64,000 bases of DNA from Nocardioides cremeus (GTDB lineage: Bacteria; Actinomycetota; Actinomycetes; Propionibacteriales; Nocardioidaceae). A program made the translations under genes and the position numbers. The notes below the pieces were generated by a model. It was not told the DNA's origin and searched no databases. It saw only the letters and a list, made by a program, of their open reading frames with translations. This document shows positions 42,437 through 53,002 of this stretch, one piece after another; positions within the stretch are counted from its first letter, which is position 1; each line of letters opens with the position of its first letter. The stretch spans positions 62,001 to 126,000 of the forward strand of contig NZ_JAULSC010000001.1 of assembly GCF_030518195.1 (NCBI RefSeq). The letters are read 5' to 3'.

Positions 42437-42823
42437 ATGGACGGAGAGGACAGGGCGGATGCCTGGTTCCACGCGCTGTCCGACCGCACCCGGCGCGACA
42501 TCCTGCGCCGGGTGCTGGCCGGGGAGCACTCCGTCTCGACGCTCGCGGCGTCGTACGACATGAGCTTCGCCGCGGTGCAGAAGCACGTGGCCGTGCTGGA
42601 GAGGGCGGGCCTGCTGACCAAGCGTCGGCAGGGACGCGAGGCCCTCGCCAGCGGCGACGTCGCAGCGGTGCGGTCGGTGGGCGCGATGCTCACCGAGCTG
42701 GAGTCCCTCTGGCGGGGCCGCATCTCCCGGATCGACGACCTGATCGCCGAGCCCGACCCCGGTGCCGAGCAGGCACCCCCACCACCCCCACCACCCACGC
42801 AGCCACCCACGCAGGAGGACTGA
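42437..42823 (+). CDS. ArsR family (metalloregulator-like) transcriptional regulator
   Basis: 128 aa from ATG 42437; the ATG at 42422 lies inside the operator. DAWFHALSDRTRRDILRRVLAGEHSVSTLAASYDMSFAAVQKHVAVLERAGLLTKRRQGRE is a standard ArsR winged helix without metal-binding Cys, of the group that accompanies SRPBCC/AHSA1 proteins. A Pro-rich tail (PPPPPPPTQPPTQ) ends the protein. It should repress its own operon through the 13-bp-arm dyad and release on an unknown ligand. Confidence 0.9.
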   Translation: MDGEDRADAWFHALSDRTRRDILRRVLAGEHSVSTLAASYDMSFAAVQKHVAVLERAGLLTKRRQGREALASGDVAAVRSVGAMLTELESLWRGRISRIDDLIAEPDPGAEQAPPPPPPPTQPPTQED

Positions 42824-42828
42824 GCGCC

Positions 42829-43317
42829 ATGCCCGTCACCGACGTCACCCACGACCTCGACGCCCGCACCCTGACCATCGTCGCCGACTTCGCGGCGCCG
42901 CCGAAGCGGATCTGGGAGGTGTACGCCGACCCCCGCCAGCTCGAGCGCGTCTGGGGCCCGCCCACCTACCCGGCCACGTTCGTCGACCACGACCTCGCCC
43001 CCGGCGGGCGGATGAACTACTACATGACCAGCCCCGAGGGGGAGCGCTACTACGGCTACTGGGAGGTCGGCAGCGTCGACGAGCCCTCCGGCTTCACCTT
43101 CGACGACGGGTTCGCGCTCGACGAGCAGTTCACCAAGAACACCGACCTGCCGGTCAGCACCAACGTCTTCACCTTCGTCGAGCACGACGGCGGGACCCGG
43201 GCGACGTACGTCGGCACCTACGCCTCCGCCGAGGCGCTGCAGGCCGTGCTCGACATGGGCGTCGTCGAGGGCTCGTCGGCGGCCATCAACCAGATCGACG
43301 ACCTCGTCGCCGAGTGA
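42829..43317 (+). CDS. SRPBCC (AHSA1/CalC-like) domain protein
   Basis: 162 aa, 5 bases after the ArsR stop with GGAGG upstream. ADFAAPPKRIWEVYADPRQLERVWGPPTYP and GGRMNYYMTSPEGERYYGYWEV are the AHSA1 pattern of the START/Bet v1 fold, a hydrophobic ligand pocket. ArsR-SRPBCC pairs are widespread; the partner is thought to bind or convert a small hydrophobic compound. The next feature is a 47-bp palindrome only 11 bases beyond the stop. Confidence 0.86.
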   Translation: MPVTDVTHDLDARTLTIVADFAAPPKRIWEVYADPRQLERVWGPPTYPATFVDHDLAPGGRMNYYMTSPEGERYYGYWEVGSVDEPSGFTFDDGFALDEQFTKNTDLPVSTNVFTFVEHDGGTRATYVGTYASAEALQAVLDMGVVEGSSAAINQIDDLVAE

Positions 43318-43328
43318 GCCGGCACCGG

Positions 43329-43375
43329 GAGTGTGGAGCCCGGGATGAACCTGGTTCATCCGGGGCTCCACACTC
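43329..43375. repeat. GTGTGGAG...CTCCACAC palindrome, copy 1
   Basis: A 47-bp palindrome with arms GAGTGTGGAGCC / GGCTCCACACTC and inner arms GATGAACC / GGTTCATC; the 21-bp core arms have one mismatch. It begins 11 bases after the SRPBCC stop, suitable for a terminator. A second divergent copy is at 55561-55611. Confidence 0.85.
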
Positions 43376-43405
43376 TCCGCGTCGGCCTCGAAGGAAAAGT
43401 CAGGC

Positions 43406-43434
43406 TTGACTGTTTGTTGTTGGGCGGACAGGCT
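43406..43434 (+). promoter_or_regulatory. Promoter of the TetR-led operon
   Basis: TTGACT (43406-43411) and CAGGCT (43429-43434) are 17 bp apart, and GTG 43442 is 7 bases after the -10. AGTCA-GGCT-TGACT (43398-43411) is a dyad overlapping the -35, a possible TetR site. Confidence 0.55.
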
Positions 43435-43441
43435 GTGGCGC

Positions 43442-44056
43442 GTGACCAGCGCCCCCGCCCGTGTGCCCCAAGGCGAGCGCACCCGGCTGATGCGGGCGCG
43501 GCTCCTCGACGCCACGGTCGAGCTGCTGGTCGAGCGCGGCTTCGCGGGCACCACGACCACGCTGGTCAGCGAGCGGGCCGGGGTGAGCCGCGGGGCCCAG
43601 CTGCACCACTTCCCGACCAAGAACGACCTGGTCGTGGCCGCCGTCGGGCACCTCACCGAGGTGCGCGGCGCCGAGCTGGCCGCGGCCGCGGCGGCCCTGC
43701 CGCCCGACGTGCCGCGCACCCGCGGGGTGCTGCAGGTGCTCGCCGACCACTTCACCTCACCTGTCTTCGTCGCCGCCCTCGAGCTGTGGGTGGCCGCCCG
43801 CACCGACCCGGGCCTGCACGACTCCGTCGGTCCGCTCGAGCAGCGGATCGGACGTGAGACCCACCGCCTGACCGTCGACCTGCTCGACGCCGACGAGTCC
43901 GTCGACGGGGTCCGCGAGCTGGTGCAGGCCACCCTCGACCTGGTCCGCGGCCTCGGCCTGGCCAACACCGTCACCGACGACGCCGCCCGCCGCGCCCGGA
44001 TCCTGGACCGCTGGGCCGACACGCTCGACACCACCCTCACGAGGAGACAGCGATGA
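43442..44056 (+). CDS. TetR/AcrR family transcriptional regulator
   Basis: 204 aa from GTG 43442. The N-terminal HTH is standard: RLLDATVELLVERGFAGTTTTLVSERAGVSRGAQLHHFPTKNDLVVAAV. The C-terminal helical domain would bind an acyl-CoA or related effector. Its stop overlaps the next ATG by 4 bases, so it is the first gene of the long carboxylase/dehydrogenase operon that ends at 52980. It probably represses that operon until substrate is present. Confidence 0.9.
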   Translation: MTSAPARVPQGERTRLMRARLLDATVELLVERGFAGTTTTLVSERAGVSRGAQLHHFPTKNDLVVAAVGHLTEVRGAELAAAAAALPPDVPRTRGVLQVLADHFTSPVFVAALELWVAARTDPGLHDSVGPLEQRIGRETHRLTVDLLDADESVDGVRELVQATLDLVRGLGLANTVTDDAARRARILDRWADTLDTTLTRRQR

Positions 44057-44853
44057 GTGACCTGCTCGAGGCCCTGCTGGGCGACCTGCGCGCGGAGGGC
44101 GACCAGCTCTGGTCGACCGTCGCCGGGCTCGACGCCGACGGCTGGGCCACGCCCACCCCGGCCCCCGGCTGGAGCGTGGCCACCCAGGTCGCCCACCTGG
44201 CCTGGACCGACGAGGTCGCCGCCCTCGCCGCCCGCAGCAGCACCCCCGAGGGCAAGGCCGCCTGGGACGAGGTCGTGCTGGCCGCGATGGCCGACCCCAC
44301 CGGCTTCGTCGACACCGCCGCCGAGGAGGTCGCCCGGCTGGCCCCCGAGGCGCTGCTGGCCCGCTGGGGCAAGGCCCGCGACGAGCTGACGGTGGCGCTG
44401 CGCGAGGTGCCCACAGGCGAGAAGATGCCCTGGTTCGGCCCGCCGATGTCGCCGACCTCCATGGGCACCGCCCGCTTCATGGAGACCTGGGCGCACGCCC
44501 TCGACGTCTACGACGCCCTCGACCAGCAGGCCGAGCCGACCGATCGCATCCGCCACGTCGCCCACCTCGGCGTGCGCACCCGCGACTTCGCCTACTCCGT
44601 GCACGAGCAGCAGCCGCCGGCCGAGCAGTTCCGCGTGCAGCTCGTCTCTCCCTCGGGGGAGACCTGGGCCTGGGGGCCGGAGGAGGCGACCCAGACGGTG
44701 ACCGGGTCGGCGTACGACTTCTGCCTGCTCGTCACCCAGCGCGTGCACCGCGACGACACCGACCTGGTCGCCACCGGCGCCGACGCCGAGCACTGGCTCA
44801 CCATCGCCCAGGCCTTCGCCGGTCCCGCCGGCCCCGGGCGGGAGCAGCGATGA
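44053..44853 (+). CDS. TIGR03084 family protein (maleylpyruvate isomerase-type metal-binding fold)
   Basis: 266 aa. The N-terminal half has the MDMPI/DinB pattern: LLGDLRAEGDQLWSTVAGLDADGWATPTPAPGWSVATQVAHLAWTD, with His in QVAHLAWTD and a later METWAHALDVYDAL giving the metal ligands. TIGR03084 proteins almost always stand in clusters with AtuA-like and acyl-CoA carboxylase genes, as here. Their reaction is unknown; thiol-dependent isomerisation is one guess from the fold. Coupled to both neighbours by 4-base overlaps. Confidence 0.85.
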   Translation: MSDLLEALLGDLRAEGDQLWSTVAGLDADGWATPTPAPGWSVATQVAHLAWTDEVAALAARSSTPEGKAAWDEVVLAAMADPTGFVDTAAEEVARLAPEALLARWGKARDELTVALREVPTGEKMPWFGPPMSPTSMGTARFMETWAHALDVYDALDQQAEPTDRIRHVAHLGVRTRDFAYSVHEQQPPAEQFRVQLVSPSGETWAWGPEEATQTVTGSAYDFCLLVTQRVHRDDTDLVATGADAEHWLTIAQAFAGPAGPGREQR

Positions 44854-46604
44854 CCGGCACCCTCCTGGTCGGCAACTGCTCCGGGTTCTACGGCGACCGG
44901 ATCTCAGCGATGCGCGAGATGCTCGAGGGCAGCCTCGAGGACGGGCGCACCCTCGACGTCCTCACCGGCGACTACCTCGCCGAGCTGACGATGCTGATCC
45001 TCGGCAAGGACACGATGCGCGACGCCTCCCTCGGCTACGCGCGCACCCACCTGCGCCAGCTCGAGGACTGCCTGGGCCTCGCGCTCGAGCGCGGCACCCG
45101 CATCGTCTCCAACGCCGGCGGCCTCAACCCCGCCGGGCTGGCCGACAAGGTCCGCGAGGTCGCGCACGGCCTGGGCCTCGACGTCGCCGTCGCCCACGTC
45201 GAGGGCGACGACCTGCGCGTCCGCGCCGCCGAGCTCGGCCTCGACGGCGCCCTGACCGCCAACGCCTACCTCGGTGGCTTCGGCATCGCCCGGGCCCTCA
45301 CCGCCGGCGCCGACGTCGTGGTCACCGGCCGCGTCACCGACGCCTCCCTGGTCGTCGGGCCCGCCGCCGCCCACTTCGGCTGGACCCCCGACCAGCACGA
45401 CGAGCTCGCCGGCGCCGTGGTCGCCGGCCACGTGCTCGAGTGCGGCACTCAGGCCACCGGCGGCAACTTCAGCGGCTTCCGCTCGCTCGCCGCCGCCGGC
45501 GTCGACCTCTCGCAGCCGCTCGGGTTCCCGATCGCCGAGATCGAGCCCGACGGCTCCTCGACCATCACCAAGCACGCCGGCACCGGCGGCGCGGTCACCG
45601 TCGACACCGTCACCGCCCAGCTGGTCTACGAGATCCAGTCCACCCGCTACCTGGGCCCCGACGTCACCACCCACCTCGACTCGGTCCGCCTCGAGCAGGT
45701 CGGCCCCGACCGGGTGCGCGTCAGCGACGTCGTCGGCGAGGCACCGCCCGAGCAGCTCAAGGTCTGCGTCAACGAGCTCGGCGGCTGGCGCAACACCCTC
45801 GAGCTGGTCATCACCGGCCTCGACGTCGAGGCCAAGGCCGACTGGGTGCGCGAGCAGCTCTCGCCGCGGCTCACCGCCCAGGAGGTCACCTGGAGCCGGC
45901 CCACCGCACCCGCCGCCGACGCCGACACCGAGGAGGGCGCCTCGGTGCTGCTGCGCTGCACCGTCACCGACCCCGAGCAGGGCCCCGTCGCCAAGGCCTT
46001 CACCGGCCCCGCCGTCGAGCTCGCCCTCGGCTCCTACCCCGGCTTCACGATGACCGGCCCGCCCGCGGCCCCCACGCCGTACGGCGTCTACCGCGCGGCG
46101 TACGTCGACCGCTCGGTCGTCGAGCACGTCGTGGTGCTGCCCGACGGCACCCGCGAGACGGTGCCCGACCCGACGGCGTACGCCGAGGCCGACCACACGC
46201 TGGGCCTGCGCCCCTCGCCCTACCCCGCACCCGCCGACACCCTCAACCGCCGGCTGCCGCTGGGCACCTTCGTGCACGCCCGCTCCGGCGACAAGGGGGG
46301 CGACGCCAACCTGGGCCTGTGGGTCTCCCACGACGGCCCCGACGACAAGTACGCCGCCCGGGTGACCTGGCTGGCCAAGATCATCAGCCCGCGCAAGATC
46401 CGCGAGCTGCTGCCCGAGACCGCCGCGCTGCCCGACGAGGCCATCGAGGTGCACGTGCTGCCCAACCTCGGCGCGGTCAACGTCGTCATCAAGGGGCTGC
46501 TCGGGCGCGGAGTGGCCGCCTCGACCCGCTTCGACCCGCAGGCCAAGGGCCTCGGCGAGTGGGCCCGGGCCCGCTCGGTGCACATCCAGGAGGGGCTGCT
46601 GTGA
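44850..46604 (+). CDS. atuA: Acyclic terpene utilisation AtuA family protein
   Basis: 584 aa. The N terminus LLVGNCSGFYGDRISAMREML, the segment IVSNAGGLNPAGLADKV and DVVVTGRVTDASLVVGPA are the DUF1446/AtuA signature. The last 110 residues form the separate AtuA-like ferredoxin-fold domain (HARSGDKGGDANLGLWV). AtuA is required for citronellol/geraniol growth in Pseudomonas but has no assigned reaction. Fusion of the two parts in one protein is common in Actinobacteria. It lies between the TIGR03084 and acyl-CoA dehydrogenase genes. Confidence 0.88.
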   Translation: MTGTLLVGNCSGFYGDRISAMREMLEGSLEDGRTLDVLTGDYLAELTMLILGKDTMRDASLGYARTHLRQLEDCLGLALERGTRIVSNAGGLNPAGLADKVREVAHGLGLDVAVAHVEGDDLRVRAAELGLDGALTANAYLGGFGIARALTAGADVVVTGRVTDASLVVGPAAAHFGWTPDQHDELAGAVVAGHVLECGTQATGGNFSGFRSLAAAGVDLSQPLGFPIAEIEPDGSSTITKHAGTGGAVTVDTVTAQLVYEIQSTRYLGPDVTTHLDSVRLEQVGPDRVRVSDVVGEAPPEQLKVCVNELGGWRNTLELVITGLDVEAKADWVREQLSPRLTAQEVTWSRPTAPAADADTEEGASVLLRCTVTDPEQGPVAKAFTGPAVELALGSYPGFTMTGPPAAPTPYGVYRAAYVDRSVVEHVVVLPDGTRETVPDPTAYAEADHTLGLRPSPYPAPADTLNRRLPLGTFVHARSGDKGGDANLGLWVSHDGPDDKYAARVTWLAKIISPRKIRELLPETAALPDEAIEVHVLPNLGAVNVVIKGLLGRGVAASTRFDPQAKGLGEWARARSVHIQEGLL

Positions 46605-47743
46605 GCGAGATCCACGAGCTCGGCGCCGAGTTCGCCCGCCGCGAGGTCGTCGACCACCTGCAGGAGTGGGAGGACGCCGGCACCATCCCGCGCGAGCTGC
46701 ACGCCGCCGCCGCCAAGCAGGGACTGCTGGGCCTGGCCTTCCCCACCGAGGTGGGTGGTGAGGGCGGCTCGATGCTCGACTCCGTCGACCTGCAGGAGGG
46801 GATGCTCTCGGCCGGCGCCTCCAGCGGCCTGCTCGCCGGGCTGCTGACCTCCGGCATCGCGCTGCCCCACATGGTCGCCGCCGCCGGCCGCGGCGAGGCC
46901 GGCGCCGACGCGCTGGTCGACCGGTTCGTGCGCCCGACGCTGGCCGGCGAGCTGGTCGGCTCGCTGGCGATCACCGAGCCCGGCGGCGGCTCCGACGTCG
47001 CGGGACTGCGCACCACCGCCGTGCGAGACGGCGACCACTACGTCGTCAACGGCGCCAAGACCTTCATCACCTCGGGCGTGCGCGCCGACTTCGTGACCAC
47101 CGCGGTGCGCACCGGCGAGCCCGGTCACGCCGGTGTCAGCCTGCTCGTCGTGGAGCGCGGCACGCCCGGCTTCACCGTCGACCGCTCGCTGCGCAAGATG
47201 GGCTGGCACTGCTCCGACACCGCCGAGCTGTCGTACGTCGACGTGCGGGTGCCGGTGGGCAACCTCGTGGGCGCCGAGGGCTCGGGCTTCTACCAGATCG
47301 CCGAGCAGTTCGTCTCCGAGCGGATCGCGCTGGCCGTGCACGCCTACGGCATCGCCGCGCGCAGCCTCGAGCTGACCGCTGCCTACTGCCACCAGCGCGA
47401 CACCTTCGGCAAGCCGCTGGTGGCCAACCAGGTGGTGCGCCACAAGCTGGTCGAGATGCACCGCCAGGTCGAGGTGGCGCGCACCTACACCCGGTCCGTC
47501 GTCGAGCGCGGCGCCACCGTCGCCGAGGCCTGCCTGGCCAAGCAGACGGCCTGCGACGCGGCGACGTACGTCTGCGACCAGGCGGTGCAGCTGCACGGCG
47601 GCACCGGCTACATGCACGGCACCGAGGTCGAGCGGCACTACCGCGACGCCCGCATCCTGCCCATCGGCGGCGGCGCCACCGAGGTCCTCACCGACCTCGC
47701 GGCCAAGCTGCTGGGCTACGCACCGACGAGGAGCACCACCTGA
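46601..47743 (+). CDS. Acyl-CoA dehydrogenase (citronellyl/isovaleryl-type)
   Basis: 380 aa from GTG 46601. SLAITEPGGGSDVAGLRTTA and TFITSG bind flavin; RDTFGKPLVANQVVRHKLVEM is the C-terminal helical domain. The position occupied by the catalytic Glu of medium-chain enzymes is Gly (PIGGGATEV); instead Glu appears in FVSERIALA, where isovaleryl-CoA dehydrogenase has its base. This fits a branched substrate. In the Atu pathway AtuD oxidises citronellyl-CoA to geranyl-CoA; a leucine-type substrate is the alternative. Confidence 0.87.
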   Translation: MSEIHELGAEFARREVVDHLQEWEDAGTIPRELHAAAAKQGLLGLAFPTEVGGEGGSMLDSVDLQEGMLSAGASSGLLAGLLTSGIALPHMVAAAGRGEAGADALVDRFVRPTLAGELVGSLAITEPGGGSDVAGLRTTAVRDGDHYVVNGAKTFITSGVRADFVTTAVRTGEPGHAGVSLLVVERGTPGFTVDRSLRKMGWHCSDTAELSYVDVRVPVGNLVGAEGSGFYQIAEQFVSERIALAVHAYGIAARSLELTAAYCHQRDTFGKPLVANQVVRHKLVEMHRQVEVARTYTRSVVERGATVAEACLAKQTACDAATYVCDQAVQLHGGTGYMHGTEVERHYRDARILPIGGGATEVLTDLAAKLLGYAPTRSTT

Positions 47744-48221
47744 TGTCCCTGAACCGACTGGTCCCCCCGATGACCGGCGAGGTCACGATCGAGATGGCCG
47801 CCCCGCCCGAGGAGGTGTGGGCCCTGGTCAGCGACGTGACCCGGATCGGTGAGTTCTCTCCCGAGACCTTCGAGGCGCGCTGGACCCGCGGCTCCACCGG
47901 CCCCGAGGTCGGCGCCAGCTTCAAGGGCCACGTCAAGCGCAACGGCGTGGGGCCGACGTACTGGACGCCCTGCCAGGTCACGGCCTGTGAGGAGCCGCGG
48001 CTCTTCGAGTTCAGCGTCGGCACCGACGACGTGACGGTCAACAACTGGGGCTACCGCATCGAGCCCGACGGCGCGGGCGGCTCGCGGGTCACCGAGTACT
48101 TCCGGCTCTCGGCCGCGCTGCCGTTCCGGGTCTACTGGCTGCTGCTCGGGCGACTGCGCCGGCGCACCAACGAGAAGGGCATGCGCACGACGCTGGAGCG
48201 GATGAGGCAGGTGGTGGAGTC

Positions 48222-48225
<4 letters not shown>
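47743..48225 (+). CDS. SRPBCC family protein
   Basis: 160 aa; the ATG shares a base with the dehydrogenase stop (TGATG). VTIEMAAPPEEVWALVSDVTRIGEFSPETFEARW is the polyketide-cyclase-like START fold, with a single cavity for a hydrophobic ligand. Its position inside the operon between the dehydrogenase and the carboxyltransferase suggests it binds a pathway acyl intermediate, but no catalytic residue is obvious. Confidence 0.83.
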
Positions 48226-49790
<1,565 letters not shown>

Positions 49791-49795
49791 AAACA

Positions 49796-49850
49796 CCCCA
49801 TGACGTTCTCCGCTCCTCCGCTTCGCTCCTCCGCGAACAACGCCACGGGG
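49796..49850 (+). repeat. Intercistronic imperfect hairpin with a direct repeat
   Basis: Between the two carboxylase genes CCCCATGACGTTCTCCGC and GCGAACAACGCCACGGGG can pair at 14 of 18 positions. The loop contains GCTCCTCCGC-TTC-GCTCCTCCGC, a direct repeat. It is the only sizeable gap (89 bp) in an otherwise overlapping operon and may tune relative expression of the subunits. Confidence 0.5.
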
Positions 49851-49879
49851 ACCCCGAGGCCCCAGACAGAGGTGTACTC

Positions 49880-51817
49880 ATGATCCATCGACTGCTGGTG
49901 GCCAACCGGGCCGAGATCGCCTCGCGGGTCTTCCGGACCTGCCGGGCGCTGGGCATCGAGACCGTCGCCGTGCACTCCGACGCCGACGCCGCCCTTCCCT
50001 ACGTCGCCGAGGCCGACGCCGCCGTGCGCCTGCCCGGCAACGCGCCGGGCGAGACCTACCTGCGCGCCGACCTGGTGCTCGAGGCGGCCCGCGCCGCGGG
50101 CGCCGACGCGATCCACCCCGGCTACGGCTTCCTCTCCGAGAACGCCGACTTCGCCCGCGCCGTCGAGGCGGCCGGACTGACCTGGGTGGGCCCGGCTCCC
50201 GCCTCGATCGAGCAGATGGGCTCGAAGATCGAGTCCAAGAAGCTGATGGAGGCGGCCGGGGTCCCGGTGCTGACCGACCACACGGTCGAGACCGCCACCG
50301 AGGCCGACCTGCCGCTCATCGTCAAGGCCTCGGCCGGCGGCGGCGGGCGCGGCATGCGCATCGTCCGGTCGCTGGCCGACCTGCCCGGCGAGGTCGCGAA
50401 GGCCACCGCCGAGGCCGAGTCGGCCTTCGGCGACGGCACCGTCTTCGTGGAGACCTACGTCGAGCGCGGCCGCCACGTCGAGGTGCAGGTGCTCGGCGAC
50501 GGCCGCGGCGCTGCGGTCGCCGTCGGCGAGCGCGACTGCTCACTGCAGCGCCGCCACCAGAAGGTCGTCGAGGAGTCGCCGGCCCCCGGCCTGCGACCCG
50601 AGGTCGCCGCCGCCATGCACGAGGCCGCGGTGGCCGCCGCGACCGCGATCGACTACCGGGGCGCGGGCACCGTGGAGTTCCTCTACGACCCGGCCACCGA
50701 GCGGTTCTTCTTCCTCGAGATGAACACCCGGCTGCAGGTCGAGCACCCCGTCACCGAGCTGGTGCACGGGCTCGACCTCGTCGAGCAGCAGCTGGCGATC
50801 GCCGAGGGCCACGACCTGCCCGCGGTGCCCGCCGCGCAGGGACACGCGATCGAGGTGCGGCTCTACGCCGAGGACCCCGCGGCCGACTACCAGCCGCAGA
50901 GCGGCCCGCTGACCCGCTTCGAGGTCCCCGGAGCGCTGGGCGAGGAGCCGGGGGTGCGCGTCGACGCGGGCTTCGCCAGCGGTTCGGTCGTCTCCACGCA
51001 CTACGACGCCATGCTGGCCAAGGTGGTCGTGCACGCCGCCACCCGTGAGGCCGCCGCCCGGCGGCTGGCCGGCGTGCTCTCGCGGGCCAGGATCCACGGT
51101 CTGGTCACCAACCGCGACCTGCTCGTCGCCGCGCTGCGCGACCCCGACTTCGTCGCGGGCCGGGTCAGCACCGGCTTCCTCGCCGAGCACCCCGACCTGT
51201 CCGCCGGGGCCCAGGTCGACCCGGGCGCGCCGGTCGCCGCCGCGCTGGCCCTGGCCGAGCGCACCCGCGCCGAGCGCACCGTCCAGCACGGCGCCCCGGT
51301 CGCGTGGCGCAACGTGGTCTCCGCCCCGCAGCGCACCGAGCTCGTGGCGCCCGGCGCCGACGAGCCGGTGGTGGTGCAGTGGTGGGGCGGTCGCGACGGC
51401 TGCTCGGTCGAGGGCTGCAGCGTGCTCTCGGCGAGCGCCACCTCCGTGACCCTCGAGCGCGACGGCGTGCGCACGACGTACGACGTCGCGGTGAGCGGTC
51501 CGACCCACCGCGCGGTCGTCGACGTCGACTCCCCGCGCGGACACCTGCGCCTGGTGCGGGTGCCGCGCTTCACCGACCCCGCCGACGCCGTGGCCAGCGG
51601 CAGCCTGCTCGCGCCGATGCCGGGCAGCGTCGTGAAGGTCCTGGTCGCCCAGGGCGACGAGGTCGGCGCCGGTGACCCGGTGCTGGTGCTCGAGGCGATG
51701 AAGATGCAGCACACGGTCAGCGCCCCCACCGACGGTGTGGTGGTCACGCTCGACGTACGACCCGGCTCGCAGGTCGCGGCCGGAGAGGTCCTGGCAGTAG
51801 TGGAGGAGAAGCAATGA
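49880..51817 (+). CDS. atuF: Acyl-CoA carboxylase, biotin carboxylase/biotin carrier (alpha) subunit
   Basis: 645 aa. Biotin carboxylase: RLLVANRAEIASRVFRTC, HPGYGFLSEN, the ATP-grasp loop KASAGGGGRGM, ERDCSLQRRHQKVVEE and EMNTRLQVEHPVTE. The C-terminal 70 residues are a biotinyl domain with Lys608 in EAMKMQH as the biotinylation site. The length and one-chain layout match methylcrotonyl-/geranyl-CoA carboxylase alpha. It carboxylates biotin with ATP and bicarbonate for the partner beta subunit. It overlaps the following dehydrogenase by 4 bases. Confidence 0.9.
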   Translation: MIHRLLVANRAEIASRVFRTCRALGIETVAVHSDADAALPYVAEADAAVRLPGNAPGETYLRADLVLEAARAAGADAIHPGYGFLSENADFARAVEAAGLTWVGPAPASIEQMGSKIESKKLMEAAGVPVLTDHTVETATEADLPLIVKASAGGGGRGMRIVRSLADLPGEVAKATAEAESAFGDGTVFVETYVERGRHVEVQVLGDGRGAAVAVGERDCSLQRRHQKVVEESPAPGLRPEVAAAMHEAAVAAATAIDYRGAGTVEFLYDPATERFFFLEMNTRLQVEHPVTELVHGLDLVEQQLAIAEGHDLPAVPAAQGHAIEVRLYAEDPAADYQPQSGPLTRFEVPGALGEEPGVRVDAGFASGSVVSTHYDAMLAKVVVHAATREAAARRLAGVLSRARIHGLVTNRDLLVAALRDPDFVAGRVSTGFLAEHPDLSAGAQVDPGAPVAAALALAERTRAERTVQHGAPVAWRNVVSAPQRTELVAPGADEPVVVQWWGGRDGCSVEGCSVLSASATSVTLERDGVRTTYDVAVSGPTHRAVVDVDSPRGHLRLVRVPRFTDPADAVASGSLLAPMPGSVVKVLVAQGDEVGAGDPVLVLEAMKMQHTVSAPTDGVVVTLDVRPGSQVAAGEVLAVVEEKQ

Positions 51818-52980
51818 GCACGCACGCGTTCACCGAGTCCGAGGAGCGCCAGGAGCTGCGCAAGCAGGTCGCCAAGCTGGCCGCGACCTACGGACGCGAC
51901 TACTTCGTCGAGAAGGCCCGCTCCGGCGGCAAGACCACCGACCTGTGGATGGCGATCGCCAAGAACGGCTACCTGGGCATCAACATCCCCGAGGAGTACG
52001 GCGGCGGGGGCGGCGGCATCGGCGACATCGCCGCGGTCTGCGAGGAGCTCTCGGCGCAGGGCTGCCCGCTGCTGCTGATGGTGGTCAGCCCGGCGATCTG
52101 CGGCACCATCATCGCCCGCTACGGCACCGAGGAGCAGAAGCAGAAGTGGCTGCCCGGGCTGTGCGACGGCACCGGCACGATGGCCTTCGCCATCACCGAG
52201 CCCGACGCCGGCACCAACACCCACAACATCACCACCACCGCGCGTCGCGACGGCGACGGCTGGGTGCTCAACGGCCGCAAGATCTGGATCTCCGGCATCG
52301 ACGAGGCCGACAACGTGCTGGTCGTGGCCCGCACCGAGGACGCCCGCACCGGCAAGCTCAAGCCGTGCCTCTTCGTGGTGCCCACCGACGCCCAGGGCTT
52401 CGAGGCCAACGCGATCCCGATGGAGATCGTCAGCCCCGAGAACCAGTTCCAGGTGTTCATGGACGACGTGCGGCTGCCTGCCGACGCGCTCGTGGGCGAT
52501 GAGGACGGGGGACTGGTGCAGCTCTTCGCCGGGCTCAACCCCGAGCGGATCATGGCGGCGGCCTTCTCGCTGGGCCTGGCCCGCTACGCGCTGCGCCAGG
52601 CGACGGCGTACGCGAAGGAGCGCGAGGTCTTCGGCCAGCCGATCGGTGCGCACCAGGCGATCGCGCACCCGCTGGCGCAGAGCCACATCGAGATCGAGAT
52701 GGCGCGGCTGATGAACCAGAAGGCCGCCGCGCTGCTCGACGCCGGCGAGGAGATGGCCGCGGGCGAGGCCGCCAACATGGCCAAGTACGCCGCCGCCGAG
52801 GCCGCCTGCGACGTCGTGGACCGCGCCGTGCAGACCCATGGCGGCAACGGCGCCAGCCAGGAGTACGGCATGGCGGGGCTGCTGGTGGCCACCCGCGTGG
52901 GCCGGATCGCGCCGGTCAGCCGCGAGATGATCCTCAACTTCGTGTCGATGCACTCGCTGGGGCTGCCCAAGTCCTACTAG
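51814..52980 (+). CDS. Acyl-CoA dehydrogenase, second of the operon
   Basis: 388 aa. MAFAITEPDAGTNTHNITTTARR and KIWISG bind FAD; Glu in LNPERIMAAA stands at the isovaleryl-CoA dehydrogenase base position, and the C terminus (GRIAPVSREMILNF) has no Glu at the medium-chain position. RDYFVEKARSGGKTTDLW at the N terminus differs from the first dehydrogenase of the operon, so the two are not recent copies. It is the last gene; no enoyl-CoA hydratase or lyase follows, so later steps must be encoded elsewhere. Confidence 0.87.
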   Translation: MSTHAFTESEERQELRKQVAKLAATYGRDYFVEKARSGGKTTDLWMAIAKNGYLGINIPEEYGGGGGGIGDIAAVCEELSAQGCPLLLMVVSPAICGTIIARYGTEEQKQKWLPGLCDGTGTMAFAITEPDAGTNTHNITTTARRDGDGWVLNGRKIWISGIDEADNVLVVARTEDARTGKLKPCLFVVPTDAQGFEANAIPMEIVSPENQFQVFMDDVRLPADALVGDEDGGLVQLFAGLNPERIMAAAFSLGLARYALRQATAYAKEREVFGQPIGAHQAIAHPLAQSHIEIEMARLMNQKAAALLDAGEEMAAGEAANMAKYAAAEAACDVVDRAVQTHGGNGASQEYGMAGLLVATRVGRIAPVSREMILNFVSMHSLGLPKSY

Positions 52981-53002
52981 CCGTTCCACTAGCGTGGGGC
53001 GG

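Noticed and set aside
39310..44793. A minus-strand open frame of more than 1800 codons
   Set aside because: It runs antisense to the ABC permease, ArsR, SRPBCC, TetR and TIGR03084 genes, has shadow-like composition and matches no domain. Long antisense frames are expected at this GC content. The same holds for the 25809-30689 frame beyond the MerR gene and the 34939-38166 frame opposite the subtilase.
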